Assembly (NCBI RefSeq): GCF_017352375.1
Contig: NZ_JAFEVR010000002.1
Location: forward strand, 237,878 to 301,877
Direction: 5' to 3'
From: Mycolicibacterium sp. S2-37
Lineage (GTDB): Bacteria > Actinomycetota > Actinomycetes > Mycobacteriales > Mycobacteriaceae
DNA: 64,000 nt
A model generated the notes under the pieces. That model saw only the letters and a program-made list of their open reading frames with translations. It searched no databases and had not been told where the DNA came from. Shown piece after piece: positions 10,703 to 19,087 of the stretch (position 1 is the first letter of the stretch; every line of letters begins with the position of its first letter). The translations under genes and the position numbers were made by a program.

Positions 10703-11283
10703 GAGGCATCCCTGTCGAGTGCATCCTGCACGAGCCCGCGCAGCTGGCGGGCGACGGTGTCGAGGGGTGCGAGATCATGTGCGGCCCTCGCGAGAACGAT
10801 CGCCCCCTCGAAACTGCTCATCAGCAGTGTGGCCAGGTCGGCTGCGCGTCCGGGCGACATCCCGTCGGCGGTCATCCGGTCGGCGATCAGCCCGGTCCAG
10901 TGGTCGAAGGCGGCCGCCGCGCGCTCGATCACCGCGGCGGCCTGGTCGGGTCTGCCGGGGTCGCCGGCTTCCACCGAGACGGCGACGACGGGGCAACCGG
11001 CCCGGAAATCACTGTCGCTCAGTATCTTCCGGTACCCGTCGAACAGGCCGTCGAGCAGCGTGACCGAGTCGGGTGCCTGCCTCATCTGCTCGGCCACCCA
11101 GTCGCGGGCGTAGTCGACGGCCTCACACAACAGCTGGGTGCGTCCGCCGGGAAAGTAGTGGTACGCCGATCCGCGCGGAGCGCCGCTGTGGGCGAGTACG
11201 TCGGCGATCGCGGTCGGCGCAGCCCCGCGTTCCCGGATCAGTACCGCGGCGGAGCGCACCATTCGCTCCCTGGGAGTGGTCAT
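10699..11283 (-). CDS. TetR family transcriptional regulator
   Basis: 194 residues from ATG 11283. The N-terminal TetR helix-turn-helix is complete (about 5-55: RERMVRSAAVLIRERG, AIADVLAHSGAPRGSAYHYF). The C-terminal ligand domain resembles the LmrA/YxaF group, including the conserved GCPVVAVSVE segment at about 95. Members of that group repress neighbouring genes and release DNA on binding hydrophobic or flavonoid-like ligands. A near-perfect palindrome 20 bp upstream (11303-11322) is the likely autoregulatory operator. Its partner is the molybdopterin oxidoreductase, coupled by a 4-bp overlap. Confidence 0.88.
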
Positions 11284-11302
11284 GGAGGCGTCCTCTCGTC
11301 GA

Positions 11303-11322
11303 TATGTATGGAACCCTACATA
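11303..11322. promoter_or_regulatory. TetR-type operator
   Basis: TATGTA-n-GG-nn-CC-n-TACATA, a 20-bp palindrome with six identical bases in each outer arm and GG/CC inside. It lies 20 bp before the tetR start codon, the normal site for autorepression of the tetR-oxidoreductase operon. Confidence 0.65.
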
Positions 11323-11395
11323 ACGACGGCGCACGGCGGAAGCCCGACCTGGGGAGTCGGCCCGGTCGGTGTGGAGTGGGTGGGTTTCAGCGCGG

Positions 11396-11842
11396 CTACT
11401 CGGACGACCAGTCGGAGTTCGGTGCGTAGTACTGCAGCATCGGCTGCCGGTGCAGTGTCGTACCGCTCTCCGCCACAACGAGTTCGGCCGACGAGACGTC
11501 GTAGACCACGTCGCCGTTCGCGGCGGTGAACCCGCCCGAGCCGTCCGCGGTGGCGGCCAGCATCAACGCCGACTCGTCACTCAAGCGCACGCCGCGGTAC
11601 TGCAGCTGGCCATCGGGTCCCTTGCAGATCGCCACCAGCGCCTCGTCGGTGCGGCCGAAGGCGACCGCCGCTGCGGACCCCTGGCAGTATGCGGCGGTGC
11701 CGACGTAGCCGTTGTGGTCGGTGGCCAGATCCGACGGCTGCGCGGCCGCCGGTGTCGCAATCGACAGCGCCCCGGCGACGCTGAGAACCCCGATGCCGGT
11801 GCGGCGCAGGACGGTCCGACGGGGTTCCGGTGCGGCGGGCAT
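11396..11842 (-). CDS. Secreted protein of unknown function (possible Tat substrate)
   Basis: 148 residues. The N-terminus has EPRRTVLRRTGIGVLSVAG, two arginine pairs before a hydrophobic stretch, then ATPAAAQP; this may be a twin-arginine or Sec signal cleaved near residue 35. The mature part of about 113 residues contains two Cys (AAYCQG and VAICKG) that could form a disulfide, and a repeated GRTDEALVAICKG/YRGVRLSD pattern known from conserved mycobacterial exported proteins. No enzymatic motif is visible. It lies downstream of the nitronate monooxygenase-like gene but is separated from it by a terminator-like hairpin. Confidence 0.65.
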   Translation of the reverse strand: MPAAPEPRRTVLRRTGIGVLSVAGALSIATPAAAQPSDLATDHNGYVGTAAYCQGSAAAVAFGRTDEALVAICKGPDGQLQYRGVRLSDESALMLAATADGSGGFTAANGDVVYDVSSAELVVAESGTTLHRQPMLQYYAPNSDWSSE

Positions 11843-11862
11843 GGCGGCAGGTTAACCCGGAC

Positions 11863-11889
11863 GGCCGCGCCGCCGTCGGAGGCGCGGCC
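11863..11889 (-). terminator. Hairpin terminator after the nitronate monooxygenase-like gene
   Basis: GGCCGCGCC and GGCGCGGCC form a perfect 9-bp stem with a 9-nt loop, 17 nt past the stop codon at 11907. There is no T-run, as is common in mycobacteria. Confidence 0.5.
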
Positions 11890-11906
11890 GAGCGGGCACC
11901 GACCGA

Positions 11907-13037
11907 TCAGACGCCGGCGGCCTCGTTGAGGGTGTTCAGCGTGGTCGTGGCATCGAGGTACTCCTGCACCCAGCGCTCGATCACCGCGGAGGTCTTCTCG
12001 ACCTTGGTGAACTGGCCGACGACCTGGCCCACGGGGTTGAAGGCGACGTCGACCGTCTCGTTCGGGTACTTGTGGGTGGCGGCCACCGCCATACCGGACA
12101 CCATGTATTGCAGCGGCATCCCCAGCGGCTTGGGGTTCTCCGGCTTCTCCCACGCCTCGGTCCAGTCGTTGCGCAGCATGCGGGCCGGCTTTCCGGTGAA
12201 CGATCGGCTGCGCACGGTGTCGCGGCTCCCGGCCTTCGCATAGGCGGCCTGTTGCACGGGGGTGTTCTCGGCCTCTTCGACCATCAGCCACTGCGATCCG
12301 GTCCACGCACCCGCGGCGCCCAGCGCCAGTGCTGCCGCGATCTGCTGCCCGCTGCCGATGCCGCCCGCCGCGAGCACCGGGACCGGCGCCACCTCTTTGA
12401 CCACCTGGGGCCACAGCACGATCGAGCCCACCTCACCGCTGTGGCCGCCCGCCTCGCCGCCCTGGGCGATGATGATGTCGACGCCGGCGTCGGCGTGCTT
12501 GCGTGCCTGCGACGGCGATCCGCACAGCGCGGCGACCTTACGGCCGGCGTCGTGGATGTTCTTGATCATGTCGGCCGGCGGCGTTCCCAGCGCGTTGGCG
12601 ATCAGCGTCATCTTCGGGTGCCGGAGGGCGATCTCGACCTGCGGCGTGGCCGTCGCCTCCGTCCAGCCGAGCAGCTGCAGCGCATTGTCGTCGCTGTCGT
12701 CGGTCGGAACGCCGTGGTCTTTGAGGATGCTCTTGGCGAAGTCCAGGTGCTCCTGGGGAACCAGTGACTGGAGCATGGCCTTGAGCTCGTCACCGGACAT
12801 GTTGGCGTCCATACCCTCGTACTTGTTGGGGATGACGATGTCGACGCCGTACGGATGGTCGCCGATGTGCTCGTCGATCCAGTTGAGCTCGACCTCGAGC
12901 TGCTCGGGCGTGAACCCCACCGCGCCCAGCACGCCGAAGCCACCGGCCTTGCTGACGGCCACGACGACGTCGCGGCAATGGGTGAAGGCGAAGATGGGGA
13001 ACTCGATGCCGAGCTCGTCGCAGATGGCGGTGTGCAT
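11907..13037 (-). CDS. Nitronate monooxygenase-like FMN protein (Rv1533 type)
   Basis: 376 residues from ATG 13037. A TIM-barrel FMN protein of the NMO/2-nitropropane dioxygenase family: GIEFPIFAF at the start, GVDIIIAQGGEAGGHSG (His in the catalytic position of class I-like enzymes), VPVLAAGGIGSG and GAAGAWTGSQWL for phosphate/FMN binding. The N-terminus MHTAICDELGIEFPIFAFTH is close to Rv1533. Known relatives oxidise nitronates, but a related mycobacterial protein, IpdC, acts in sterol-ring breakdown. A KstR-type box 31 bp upstream (13068-13081) makes a role in sterol catabolism plausible here. Confidence 0.85.
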   Translation of the reverse strand: MHTAICDELGIEFPIFAFTHCRDVVVAVSKAGGFGVLGAVGFTPEQLEVELNWIDEHIGDHPYGVDIVIPNKYEGMDANMSGDELKAMLQSLVPQEHLDFAKSILKDHGVPTDDSDDNALQLLGWTEATATPQVEIALRHPKMTLIANALGTPPADMIKNIHDAGRKVAALCGSPSQARKHADAGVDIIIAQGGEAGGHSGEVGSIVLWPQVVKEVAPVPVLAAGGIGSGQQIAAALALGAAGAWTGSQWLMVEEAENTPVQQAAYAKAGSRDTVRSRSFTGKPARMLRNDWTEAWEKPENPKPLGMPLQYMVSGMAVAATHKYPNETVDVAFNPVGQVVGQFTKVEKTSAVIERWVQEYLDATTTLNTLNEAAGV

Positions 13038-13067
13038 GCGCGCTCCTCAGGAAAGCGGTCGGCGAAT

Positions 13068-13081
13068 TGGAACGTGTTCTA
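13068..13081. promoter_or_regulatory. KstR-type operator
   Basis: TGGAACGTGTTCTA fits the KstR consensus TNNAACNNGTTNNA at every fixed position. The flanking bases (TAGTT) are the same as at the second box at 16729. It lies 31 bp before the start of the nitronate monooxygenase-like gene. Confidence 0.7.
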
Positions 13082-13152
13082 GTTTAGTACCACAGCCACG
13101 CGGCGCGACCGGCGGGTTCGCGCCCGGAAGCAGCGCACGTGATGATGGTCCG

Positions 13153-13887
13153 ATGCCCCGGCTGCTGACCCTGCCCGAGTCCGTGGCCGAGATCGGTGGC
13201 GGACCCGGGGGCCCGCGGGTGGGCGCGTTCTTCGATCTGGACGGCACCCTCGTCGACGGATTCACGGCAACCGCACACGCCGGTGACCGCATACGTAGAC
13301 GTCAGGCCGGCATCGGCGAGGTGCTCGGGGTCATGGAGGCCTCGATCCGCTACCGGTTCGGCCGCATGCAGTTCGAGCGGCTGGTGGTCCGCGCCGCGGG
13401 CTACCTGCGCGGTGAATCACTGGCCGAACTCGACGAACTCGGGGAGCGGTTGTTCGTCGACCGGGTGGCGGCCCGGGTCTACCCGCACATGCGCGACATC
13501 GTCGCGGCCCATCAGCAGCGCGGTCACACCGTCGTGCTGAGCAGCTCGGCGCTGACCATCCACGCCGAACCGGTCGCGCGCTTCCTCGGCATCGACGAGG
13601 TGCTGTGCAATCACTTCGCGGTCGGCGCCGACGGCCGCCTGACCGGAGACGTCGTCCGCCCGGTGATCTGGGGGCCGCAGAAGGCCAGCACCGTCGAGCG
13701 GTATTGCGCAGGACATGGCGTCGACCTCGCCGCCAGCTGGTTCTACGCCGACGGCGACGAGGACGCGGCGCTGATGGCTCTGGTCGGCCACCCCCGCCCG
13801 GTCAATCCGCGCGCCGGGCTTGCCGCCACGGCTGCCCGGCACGACTGGCCGGTGTTGCGGATCGCCCGGTTACGCCGCCATCGTTAG
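13153..13887 (+). CDS. HAD-IB family hydrolase (SerB-like phosphatase)
   Basis: 244 residues from ATG 13153. HAD motif I is FFDLDGTLVD with D28 and D30, motif II is VLSSSA, the motif III lysine lies in WGPQKAS, and motif IV is YADGDED. The helical cap between motifs I and II is of the C1 type seen in phosphoserine-phosphatase-like HAD-IB enzymes, several of which act on phospho-lipid or phospho-amino-acid substrates. The substrate here is unknown. It is divergent from the KstR-boxed gene, and the 115-bp gap contains that operator, so co-regulation is possible. Confidence 0.85.
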   Translation: MPRLLTLPESVAEIGGGPGGPRVGAFFDLDGTLVDGFTATAHAGDRIRRRQAGIGEVLGVMEASIRYRFGRMQFERLVVRAAGYLRGESLAELDELGERLFVDRVAARVYPHMRDIVAAHQQRGHTVVLSSSALTIHAEPVARFLGIDEVLCNHFAVGADGRLTGDVVRPVIWGPQKASTVERYCAGHGVDLAASWFYADGDEDAALMALVGHPRPVNPRAGLAATAARHDWPVLRIARLRRHR

Positions 13888-13986
13888 CGCAGAGGTGCTG
13901 CCTCACAACGGGTTTCACCACCGTTTAAACTTCAGGACGGCTGGGTAGCCTCGCGCTGTTCACGAAGCCAGACGAGGGGAGCGCAC

Positions 13987-14328
13987 GTGACGGCACGACG
14001 GTTGGCCATGGTGGTGGGAGCGATCATCCTCGTGGTCGGCGTGATCGGTCTGCTCCTACCGGTCTCGGCCTCCGACGGCGAGCGCAACGTCAGTTGCGGA
14101 AACGCACTCATCGCCGACAAGTCCGGCGCCCAAGCCGCGAACAACGACGGCGTCGCGAACGTTCCGATCCTCAACGAGCTCGTGCCGCACACCGATTTCG
14201 TCGCCCTGTGTGATTCGGCGATCAGCAGCCGCCGCACCTGGACGATTCCGGTGACGGTGATCGGCGCGCTCGTGCTCATCGGCTCGGCATTTCTCGGCGG
14301 ACGGTCGGCCGGCGCCCGGCGACTGTAA
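13987..14328 (+). CDS. Small bitopic membrane protein, unknown function
   Basis: 113 residues from GTG 13987, with GAGGGGAG just upstream. Two hydrophobic helices at about 7-27 and 84-104 flank an extracytoplasmic loop of about 55 residues with two Cys (VSCGNAL and VALCDSA) that could pair. The basic ends (MTARR and RSAGARRL) suggest that both termini are cytoplasmic. No known domain is recognised. A TAGCCT -10-like element lies about 28 bp upstream. Confidence 0.65.
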   Translation: MTARRLAMVVGAIILVVGVIGLLLPVSASDGERNVSCGNALIADKSGAQAANNDGVANVPILNELVPHTDFVALCDSAISSRRTWTIPVTVIGALVLIGSAFLGGRSAGARRL

Positions 14329-14370
14329 CCTCGGCGAAAACGCCCTGACGGTGTGCTGACGGTCCCCTGA

Positions 14371-14532
14371 GCATCGCCAGGCATCCGCACCGTCGCCCGG
14401 TGTGCCTGCTCGATCGTGGCCCAAGGGGTCGGCCTCACCGCCACACCGTTCGCCGATCACCTCGCCGATCTGGTGCTCACGCTGGGGCCGGACGACCACA
14501 TCGCCCTGCTGGCGCTGACCGCTGACCGGTGA
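14371..14532 (+). pseudogene. Probable remnant of a SpoIIE/PP2C phosphatase C-terminus
   Basis: The 374-bp gap 14329-14702 has no intact gene. Inside it one frame reads, between two stops, a peptide ending FADHLADLVLTLGPDDHI and ALLALTADR. That is the form of the last strand and DD-x-ALL motif of SpoIIE-type phosphatases. The upstream part (PGIRTVARCACSIVAQ) no longer matches the family. The remnant lies 170 bp before intact STAS and anti-sigma genes, where an RsbU-type phosphatase would be expected. The match is short, so this is tentative. Confidence 0.35.
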
Positions 14533-14702
14533 GTAACCGATACCTGGTTTAATCTGACACGGTTGCGCAAGCTGGATAGCAGGCGCTCCCGGCGCCGGAC
14601 GACGGTGTCGCTGGAAGTCTTGCCAGGTTCAGCCCGCAGCCTAGCGAGCATGACTGGCGTGCAAGCTCCAGCACGGAAGCGAGCCACGCGGGAGGTGGAC
14701 CA

Positions 14703-15095
14703 TTGGAGGAACAGCGCGAAGCCGCGACCGGGGCGACCTCTGCAGCGGACGCGACGAACTGTGAGACCAGCGAGAGCTGGATCGATCGCAACGTCGTTGT
14801 CTCGGTGTCCGGAGTAGTCGACATGCTGACGGCACCGCAGCTGGAATCGGCGATCCGAGCCGGTCTGGCTCAGGAGCCCGCCGGTGTGGTGGTCGATTTC
14901 TCCGCCGTGGAGTTCCTCGCCTCAGCGGGTATGGGCATCCTGGTCGCGGTACACGACGAAGTGGCTCCCAACGTGAAGTTCTGCGTGGTGGCCGAAGGCC
15001 CGGCGACGAGCCGGCCCCTCAAGCTCCTGGGCATCGCCGACATCATTCCGCTGTACGCGACGGTGGACGAGGCGATCGCCGCTCTACGCGCTTAG
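14703..15095 (+). CDS. STAS-domain anti-sigma factor antagonist
   Basis: 130 residues from TTG 14703, preceded by GGGAGGTGG. A STAS domain covers about 28-128: VVVSVSGVVDMLTAPQLESA, split as VVVSVSGVVD and LTAPQLESA, then VVVDFSAVEFLASAGMGIL. The serine in LASAG is at the position phosphorylated by RsbW-type kinases. In partner-switching systems the unphosphorylated form binds the anti-sigma kinase and frees the sigma factor. The matching HATPase gene follows 32 bp later. The phosphatase that should reactivate it is missing here, apart from a possible remnant, but a REC-PP2C protein is encoded at 37078-38301. Confidence 0.88.
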   Translation: MEEQREAATGATSAADATNCETSESWIDRNVVVSVSGVVDMLTAPQLESAIRAGLAQEPAGVVVDFSAVEFLASAGMGILVAVHDEVAPNVKFCVVAEGPATSRPLKLLGIADIIPLYATVDEAIAALRA

Positions 15096-15127
15096 GTGTC
15101 CGACGCGACGGGTATAGAACCACAGCC

Positions 15128-15592
15128 ATGATCGATTCCGTTTCTGCGGCAGATACATTCAGCGCCGAACGCTTCGCGCGTGTCGGCGTGGCCGCTGACG
15201 GAGAGGCGGCCGCGCGCTTGCGCGAGGAGTTCGCGCGCTGGTTGGAGATCCACTTCGAACTCGATCCCATCCGCTCCAGCGATCTGCTGCTCGCGACGAA
15301 CGAAGCCTTGGCCAACGCCGCCGAGTTCGCCTACTGGAACTCGGCCGAGTCGGGCACCATGGACCTCGAAGCCTTGTTCGAGCCCGCAAGCGGCACGCTC
15401 ACGGTCAACATCGTGGACCGGGGATCCTGGCGGGAGAAGACCGCGGAGCTCGCCGACAGGGCACGCGGGCGCGGCATCCCGCTGATGGAGGCCCTGACCG
15501 ACCAGGCCAAGATCGACAAGTCGCCGGGCGGAACCCGCGTGCAGCTCCAGTGGACCGGGATCACCGGCGCACCGGAGGCGGCCGCCGGCTGA
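15128..15592 (+). CDS. RsbW-like anti-sigma factor / serine kinase
   Basis: 154 residues from ATG 15128. A GHKL ATPase fold of the HATPase_c_2 type: N-box LLLATNEALANAAEFAYWN (about 55-73), G1 box VDRGSW (about 97-102), G2 box GRGIPLMEAL (about 113-122) and the final GGTRVQLQW strand. Proteins of this type bind a sigma factor and phosphorylate the cognate STAS antagonist. It is encoded right after that antagonist. No sigma-factor gene is in the window, so the target (probably a SigF-type factor) lies elsewhere. Confidence 0.85.
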   Translation: MIDSVSAADTFSAERFARVGVAADGEAAARLREEFARWLEIHFELDPIRSSDLLLATNEALANAAEFAYWNSAESGTMDLEALFEPASGTLTVNIVDRGSWREKTAELADRARGRGIPLMEALTDQAKIDKSPGGTRVQLQWTGITGAPEAAAG

Positions 15593-15609
15593 TCCGGCGG
15601 ATCTCATCG

Positions 15610-16695
15610 CTAACCGCGGCGTCCCGCGGCGAACAACCCCTTGCCGGTGATGAACGGCAGATCCAACGGCGTCCGGATACCCGGCGGCGCGGCGATGACG
15701 GCGGGAATTGCGTTGACGATGCGCCCTGCCGCCGCGACGATCGCGGCGTGGTTGTGGTCGCCCCTGCGGCTGGTGGGGCAGATGTCGACCGCGTAATTCG
15801 GCTCGCCGACGATCTCGACGCGATAGGACCCCCCGGGTTGGGCAGGCTGCGCCCAATCCGGCCGCAGATCCTCCCGTAACCGGGTGATGTGTTCGATGAC
15901 GATGGCCGGCCGGCCGTCGACGATGCCCTCGATCTGGAACCGCACCGCCGCGACGGTGCCCTTCGCGATCCGGCCGACCGCCACGTCGATGTCCTCGGGA
16001 GCCGGTTCCTGCTCGACCGAATCACGGATCTCCGTCACCTCGACGCCCAGGCCGGCGGCCAGCTGGCGGATCGCCGTTCCCCAGGCGATGCCGAGGACGC
16101 CGGGCTGGAACAGGATGGGCAGATCGCCGATCTGATTGCCGAAGCCCATGACGTCGAACATGACCTCGGCGCCGTCGTAGGTGGCGTAGTCGGCGATCTC
16201 CATGCACCGCACCTGCTCGAGATGGCTGCAGGTGCTGGCGAACGCGAACGGAATCAGGTCGTTGGCGAAACCGGGGTCCACACCGTTGATGAAGATGCTC
16301 GAATTTCCCTGTTGCGCAGCGGTTTCGACGCGGTCGATGTATTTGTCGGGAATGACACCCCACGGGTACTGGAGCACCCCTGGCGCCGAGCCCACGACGT
16401 TGATACCCGCCTCGAGGATGCGGCGGCAGTCGGCCATCGCCTCGGGCAGTCGGGTGTCACCCATCGCGCAGTACATGACACAGTCGGGACGGGTCGCCAG
16501 TGCGTCGTCGAGCCCCTTGGTGGCTGCGATGCCCGTCGTGAAGTCAAGTCCGGCAAGCTCTCCGGCGTCGCGACCGACCTTCTCGTCCGAGGACACCGAG
16601 ACCGCGGTCAGTTCGTACTGCGGGTTGCCCAGCAGTGCGGACAGTGCCAGCCGTCCGACGTTTCCCGTACCGACGTGGGCCACCCGGATCACCAT
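15610..16695 (-). CDS. NAD(P)-binding oxidoreductase, DapB-N-like family
   Basis: 361 residues from ATG 16695, with GAAGGAG 7 nt upstream. A Rossmann start MVIRVAHVGTGNVGRLALSALL is split as VIRVAHVGTGNVG plus RLALSALL, followed by CVMYCAMGDTR, a VNGVDPGFANDLIPF-like loop (here INGVDPGFANDLIPF) and a mixed C-terminal domain. This is the mycobacterial group annotated as dihydrodipicolinate-reductase-like or NAD(P)H-dependent amine dehydrogenase-like. Its substrate is unknown and it is not the lysine-pathway DapB. A KstR-type box lies 34 bp upstream and is shared with the divergent steroid-type SDR, which suggests a part in sterol or lipid catabolism. Confidence 0.8.
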   Translation of the reverse strand: MVIRVAHVGTGNVGRLALSALLGNPQYELTAVSVSSDEKVGRDAGELAGLDFTTGIAATKGLDDALATRPDCVMYCAMGDTRLPEAMADCRRILEAGINVVGSAPGVLQYPWGVIPDKYIDRVETAAQQGNSSIFINGVDPGFANDLIPFAFASTCSHLEQVRCMEIADYATYDGAEVMFDVMGFGNQIGDLPILFQPGVLGIAWGTAIRQLAAGLGVEVTEIRDSVEQEPAPEDIDVAVGRIAKGTVAAVRFQIEGIVDGRPAIVIEHITRLREDLRPDWAQPAQPGGSYRVEIVGEPNYAVDICPTSRRGDHNHAAIVAAAGRIVNAIPAVIAAPPGIRTPLDLPFITGKGLFAAGRRG

Positions 16696-16728
16696 CGGAT
16701 CTCCTTCGCTTCTGCGCGACGACAAAAC

Positions 16729-16742
16729 TGGAACAAGTTCTA
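16729..16742. promoter_or_regulatory. KstR-type operator in a divergent promoter
   Basis: TGGAACAAGTTCTA fits TNNAACNNGTTNNA exactly. Together with the next TAGTT bases it matches the box at 13068 except for the two central bases. It overlaps the expected -35 region of the SDR promoter (-10 TAACCT at 16763-16768), so a bound repressor would block both divergent genes. Confidence 0.72.
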
Positions 16743-16776
16743 GTTCCCGCGAGAGCCTAGGGTAACCTTTCGCGGC

Positions 16777-17514
16777 ATGGGACGGGTTGACGGAAAAGTT
16801 GCACTCATCAGCGGCGGCGCCCGGGGAATGGGTGCCGAGCATGCGCGGGCGCTGGTGGCCGAGGGCGCCAAGGTGGTGATCGGCGACATCCTCGACGACG
16901 AAGGCAAGGCGCTGGCCGACGAGATCGGCGCGTCCGCACGTTACGTACATCTCGACGTCACCTCCGCGGAGGAGTGGGATGCGGCGGTGGCGACGGCGGT
17001 CAACGAGTTCGGCTTGCTCAACGTGCTGGTGAACAACGCGGGCATCGTCGCGCTCGGACAGATCGGGAAGTTCGACATGGCCAAATTCCAGAAGGTCATC
17101 GACGTCAACCTGACCGGCACCTTTCTGGGCATGCAGGCCAGCGTGGAGGCGATGAAGGCCGCGGGCGGCGGCTCCATCATCAACGTCTCGTCGATCGAGG
17201 GCATGCGCGGCGCGGTGATGGTGCACCCGTACGTCGCGTCGAAATGGGCCGTGCGCGGACTGAGCAAGTCCGCGGCGCTCGAACTCGGGCCACATCAGAT
17301 CCGGGTGAATTCGATCCATCCGGGGTTCATCCGCACCCCGATGACCAAGCACTTCCCGGACAACATGCTGACCATCCCGCTGGGCAGGCCGGGGCAGTCC
17401 GACGAGGTCGCGACCTTCGTGGTGTTCCTGGCCAGCGACGAGTCGCGATATGCCACCGGTGCGGAGTTCGTGATGGACGGCGGCCTGGTCAACGACGTGC
17501 CCCACAAGCTGTAG
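16777..17514 (+). CDS. SDR family steroid-type dehydrogenase (FabG3/Rv2002-like)
   Basis: 245 residues from ATG 16777. Classical SDR: cofactor loop SGGARGMG (12-19), NNAG (86-89), catalytic S139, Y152 and K156 (YVASK). D37 in GDILD favours NAD(H). The sequence is close to Rv2002, a 3-alpha/20-beta-hydroxysteroid dehydrogenase, throughout (AEGAKVVIGDILDDEGKA, split as AEGAKVV and GDILDDEGKA, and RVNSIHPG). Function inferred: oxidation or reduction of a steroid hydroxyl/keto group. The KstR box upstream supports this. TAACCT ends 8 nt before the ATG, so the mRNA is probably leaderless or nearly so. Confidence 0.85.
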   Translation: MGRVDGKVALISGGARGMGAEHARALVAEGAKVVIGDILDDEGKALADEIGASARYVHLDVTSAEEWDAAVATAVNEFGLLNVLVNNAGIVALGQIGKFDMAKFQKVIDVNLTGTFLGMQASVEAMKAAGGGSIINVSSIEGMRGAVMVHPYVASKWAVRGLSKSAALELGPHQIRVNSIHPGFIRTPMTKHFPDNMLTIPLGRPGQSDEVATFVVFLASDESRYATGAEFVMDGGLVNDVPHKL

Positions 17515-17569
17515 CGCCCCGGCGGTTCCGTAGGCTCGTCGGGTCGGCCGGCCGAAGGAGGAACCACGC

Positions 17570-17794
17570 ATGCCCGAAGGCGATGAGCGCCAGGACCTGC
17601 AGCAGACCGCCGAGCAGGTCGGATGGCGGCGCAACGACCTCGGCCGGGTCGACCTGTACCTGCGCGGCGAGACCCGGGTCCGGGTGGTGTGGCGCGGTAC
17701 CGACGCCATCAGCGGGGCGACGCTGACCCAGGACGACGTCATGATGACCTACACCCGCGATCTGCCCACCGTCACCAGCTGGCTCAAGCGCTGA
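17570..17794 (+). CDS. Small conserved hypothetical protein
   Basis: 74 residues from ATG 17570, with GAAGGAGGAA 6-8 nt upstream, a very strong ribosome site for this genome. The chain is soluble and polar with a short beta-rich pattern (VDLYLRGETRVRVVWRG, GATLTQDDVMMTYTRDL). No known domain, Cys or His cluster is seen. It ends 23 bp before cinA and may be read through into it, although cinA appears to have its own leaderless promoter. Confidence 0.6.
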   Translation: MPEGDERQDLQQTAEQVGWRRNDLGRVDLYLRGETRVRVVWRGTDAISGATLTQDDVMMTYTRDLPTVTSWLKR

Positions 17795-17805
17795 CCCGCC
17801 TCGCC

Positions 17806-17811
17806 TAGGTT
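17806..17811 (+). promoter_or_regulatory. -10 hexamer TAGGTT, leaderless promoter of cinA
   Basis: TAGGTT ends 6 nt before GTG 17818, so transcription should begin at the start codon itself. Confidence 0.45.
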
Positions 17812-17817
17812 GAACGA

Positions 17818-19086
17818 GTGAGTGCGCGCGCAGGCATCGTCGTCACCGGCACGGAGGTGCTGACCGGGCGGGTCCAGGACCGCAACGGACCGTTCCTGGC
17901 CGACCGGTTGCTCGAACTCGGCGTCGAGTTGGCCCATATCACCATTTGCGGCGACCGGCCGGGCGACATCGAGGCACAGTTGCGGTTCCTGGCCGCCGAA
18001 GGTGTCGACCTGATCATCACCAGCGGAGGGCTCGGCCCGACCGCCGACGACATGACCGTGGCGACGGTCGCCCGGTTCTGCGATGTCGATCTGGTACTCG
18101 ACACCGCGCTCGAGGAGCGCATCGCCCAAATTCTGCGTTCGCTCATGGGCCGCCGGCCCGATGTGGACTTCGACGCGGTCATGGCCGCCAACCGCAAACA
18201 GGCCATGGTGCCGGTGGGTGCGACGGTGCTCGATCCGGTCGGCACGGCTCCCGGTGTCGTGGTGGCGGGCACGCCGACGGTGCTGGTGCTGCCCGGACCG
18301 CCGCGCGAACTGCAGCCCATGTGGCGGGCGGCCGTGCAGACCGACGCCGTGCAGCAGGCGATCGCGGGACGCACCGAATACGAGCAGCAGACAGTGCGGA
18401 TGTTCGGCCTGCCGGAGTCCGGGCTGGCCGAGACGCTACGCGCCGCCGAACGCGAGATCCCCGGCTTCGACGCCCTCGAGATCACCACCTGCCTGCGCCG
18501 CGGCGAGTTGGAGATCGTGACCCGCTACGAACCCGCTGCCGCCGGCACCTACCGCGAACTGCTCACCGTCCTGCGCGACCGGCACAGCCAGGCGCTGTTC
18601 TCCGAAGACGGCTCGCTGGTCGACGATCAGGTCGCCGAACTGCTCACCGGACGCACCATCGCAACGGCCGAATCGTGCACCGCCGGCCTACTGGCGGCCC
18701 GGCTCACCGACCGAGCCGGTTCGTCGGCCTACGTCGCGGGCGGCGTGGTCAGCTACTCGAATGCCGCGAAGAACGAAATGCTCGGTGTCGCAACCGATCT
18801 CATCGATCAGCTCGGAGCGGTCTCCGAACCGGTGGCCGAGGCGATGGCCGACGGCGCGCTGCGGCGCTTCGGTGCGGACGTCGCCGTCGGGATCACCGGC
18901 ATCGCCGGCCCCGGTGGAGGCAGCGAGGAGAAGCCGGTCGGCACGGTGTGCTTCTCGGTGCGGACCGCCGACGGCCGCGGGGAAACCCGCACAGTGCGAC
19001 TGCCCGGCGACCGCTCCGACGTCCGTGAGCGGTCGACCACGGTCGCCATGCACATGCTCCGGCGTGTGCTCGCCGAATCGCGCTGA
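17818..19086 (+). CDS. cinA: CinA family nicotinamide mononucleotide deamidase / ADP-ribose pyrophosphatase-like protein
   Basis: 422 residues from GTG 17818. The N-terminal COG1058/MoCF domain (about 1-175) has [26 protein letters not shown] and [11 protein letters not shown]. The C-terminal CinA domain (about 260-422) has [17 protein letters not shown], in which the serine is the amidase nucleophile, and [20 protein letters not shown] (20 residues). CinA proteins recycle pyridine nucleotides by deamidating NMN and cleaving ADP-ribose, and mycobacterial CinA (Rv1901) also destroys some NAD adducts. Full length for the family with both domains intact. Confidence 0.92.
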   Translation: MSARAGIVVTGTEVLTGRVQDRNGPFLADRLLELGVELAHITICGDRPGDIEAQLRFLAAEGVDLIITSGGLGPTADDMTVATVARFCDVDLVLDTALEERIAQILRSLMGRRPDVDFDAVMAANRKQAMVPVGATVLDPVGTAPGVVVAGTPTVLVLPGPPRELQPMWRAAVQTDAVQQAIAGRTEYEQQTVRMFGLPESGLAETLRAAEREIPGFDALEITTCLRRGELEIVTRYEPAAAGTYRELLTVLRDRHSQALFSEDGSLVDDQVAELLTGRTIATAESCTAGLLAARLTDRAGSSAYVAGGVVSYSNAAKNEMLGVATDLIDQLGAVSEPVAEAMADGALRRFGADVAVGITGIAGPGGGSEEKPVGTVCFSVRTADGRGETRTVRLPGDRSDVRERSTTVAMHMLRRVLAESR

Positions 19087-19087
19087 C

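Noticed and set aside
16696..17742. N-terminal extension of the DapB-like oxidoreductase, giving 710 residues
   Set aside because: The extra part is antisense to the SDR gene and has no domain; a good ribosome site precedes ATG 16695.
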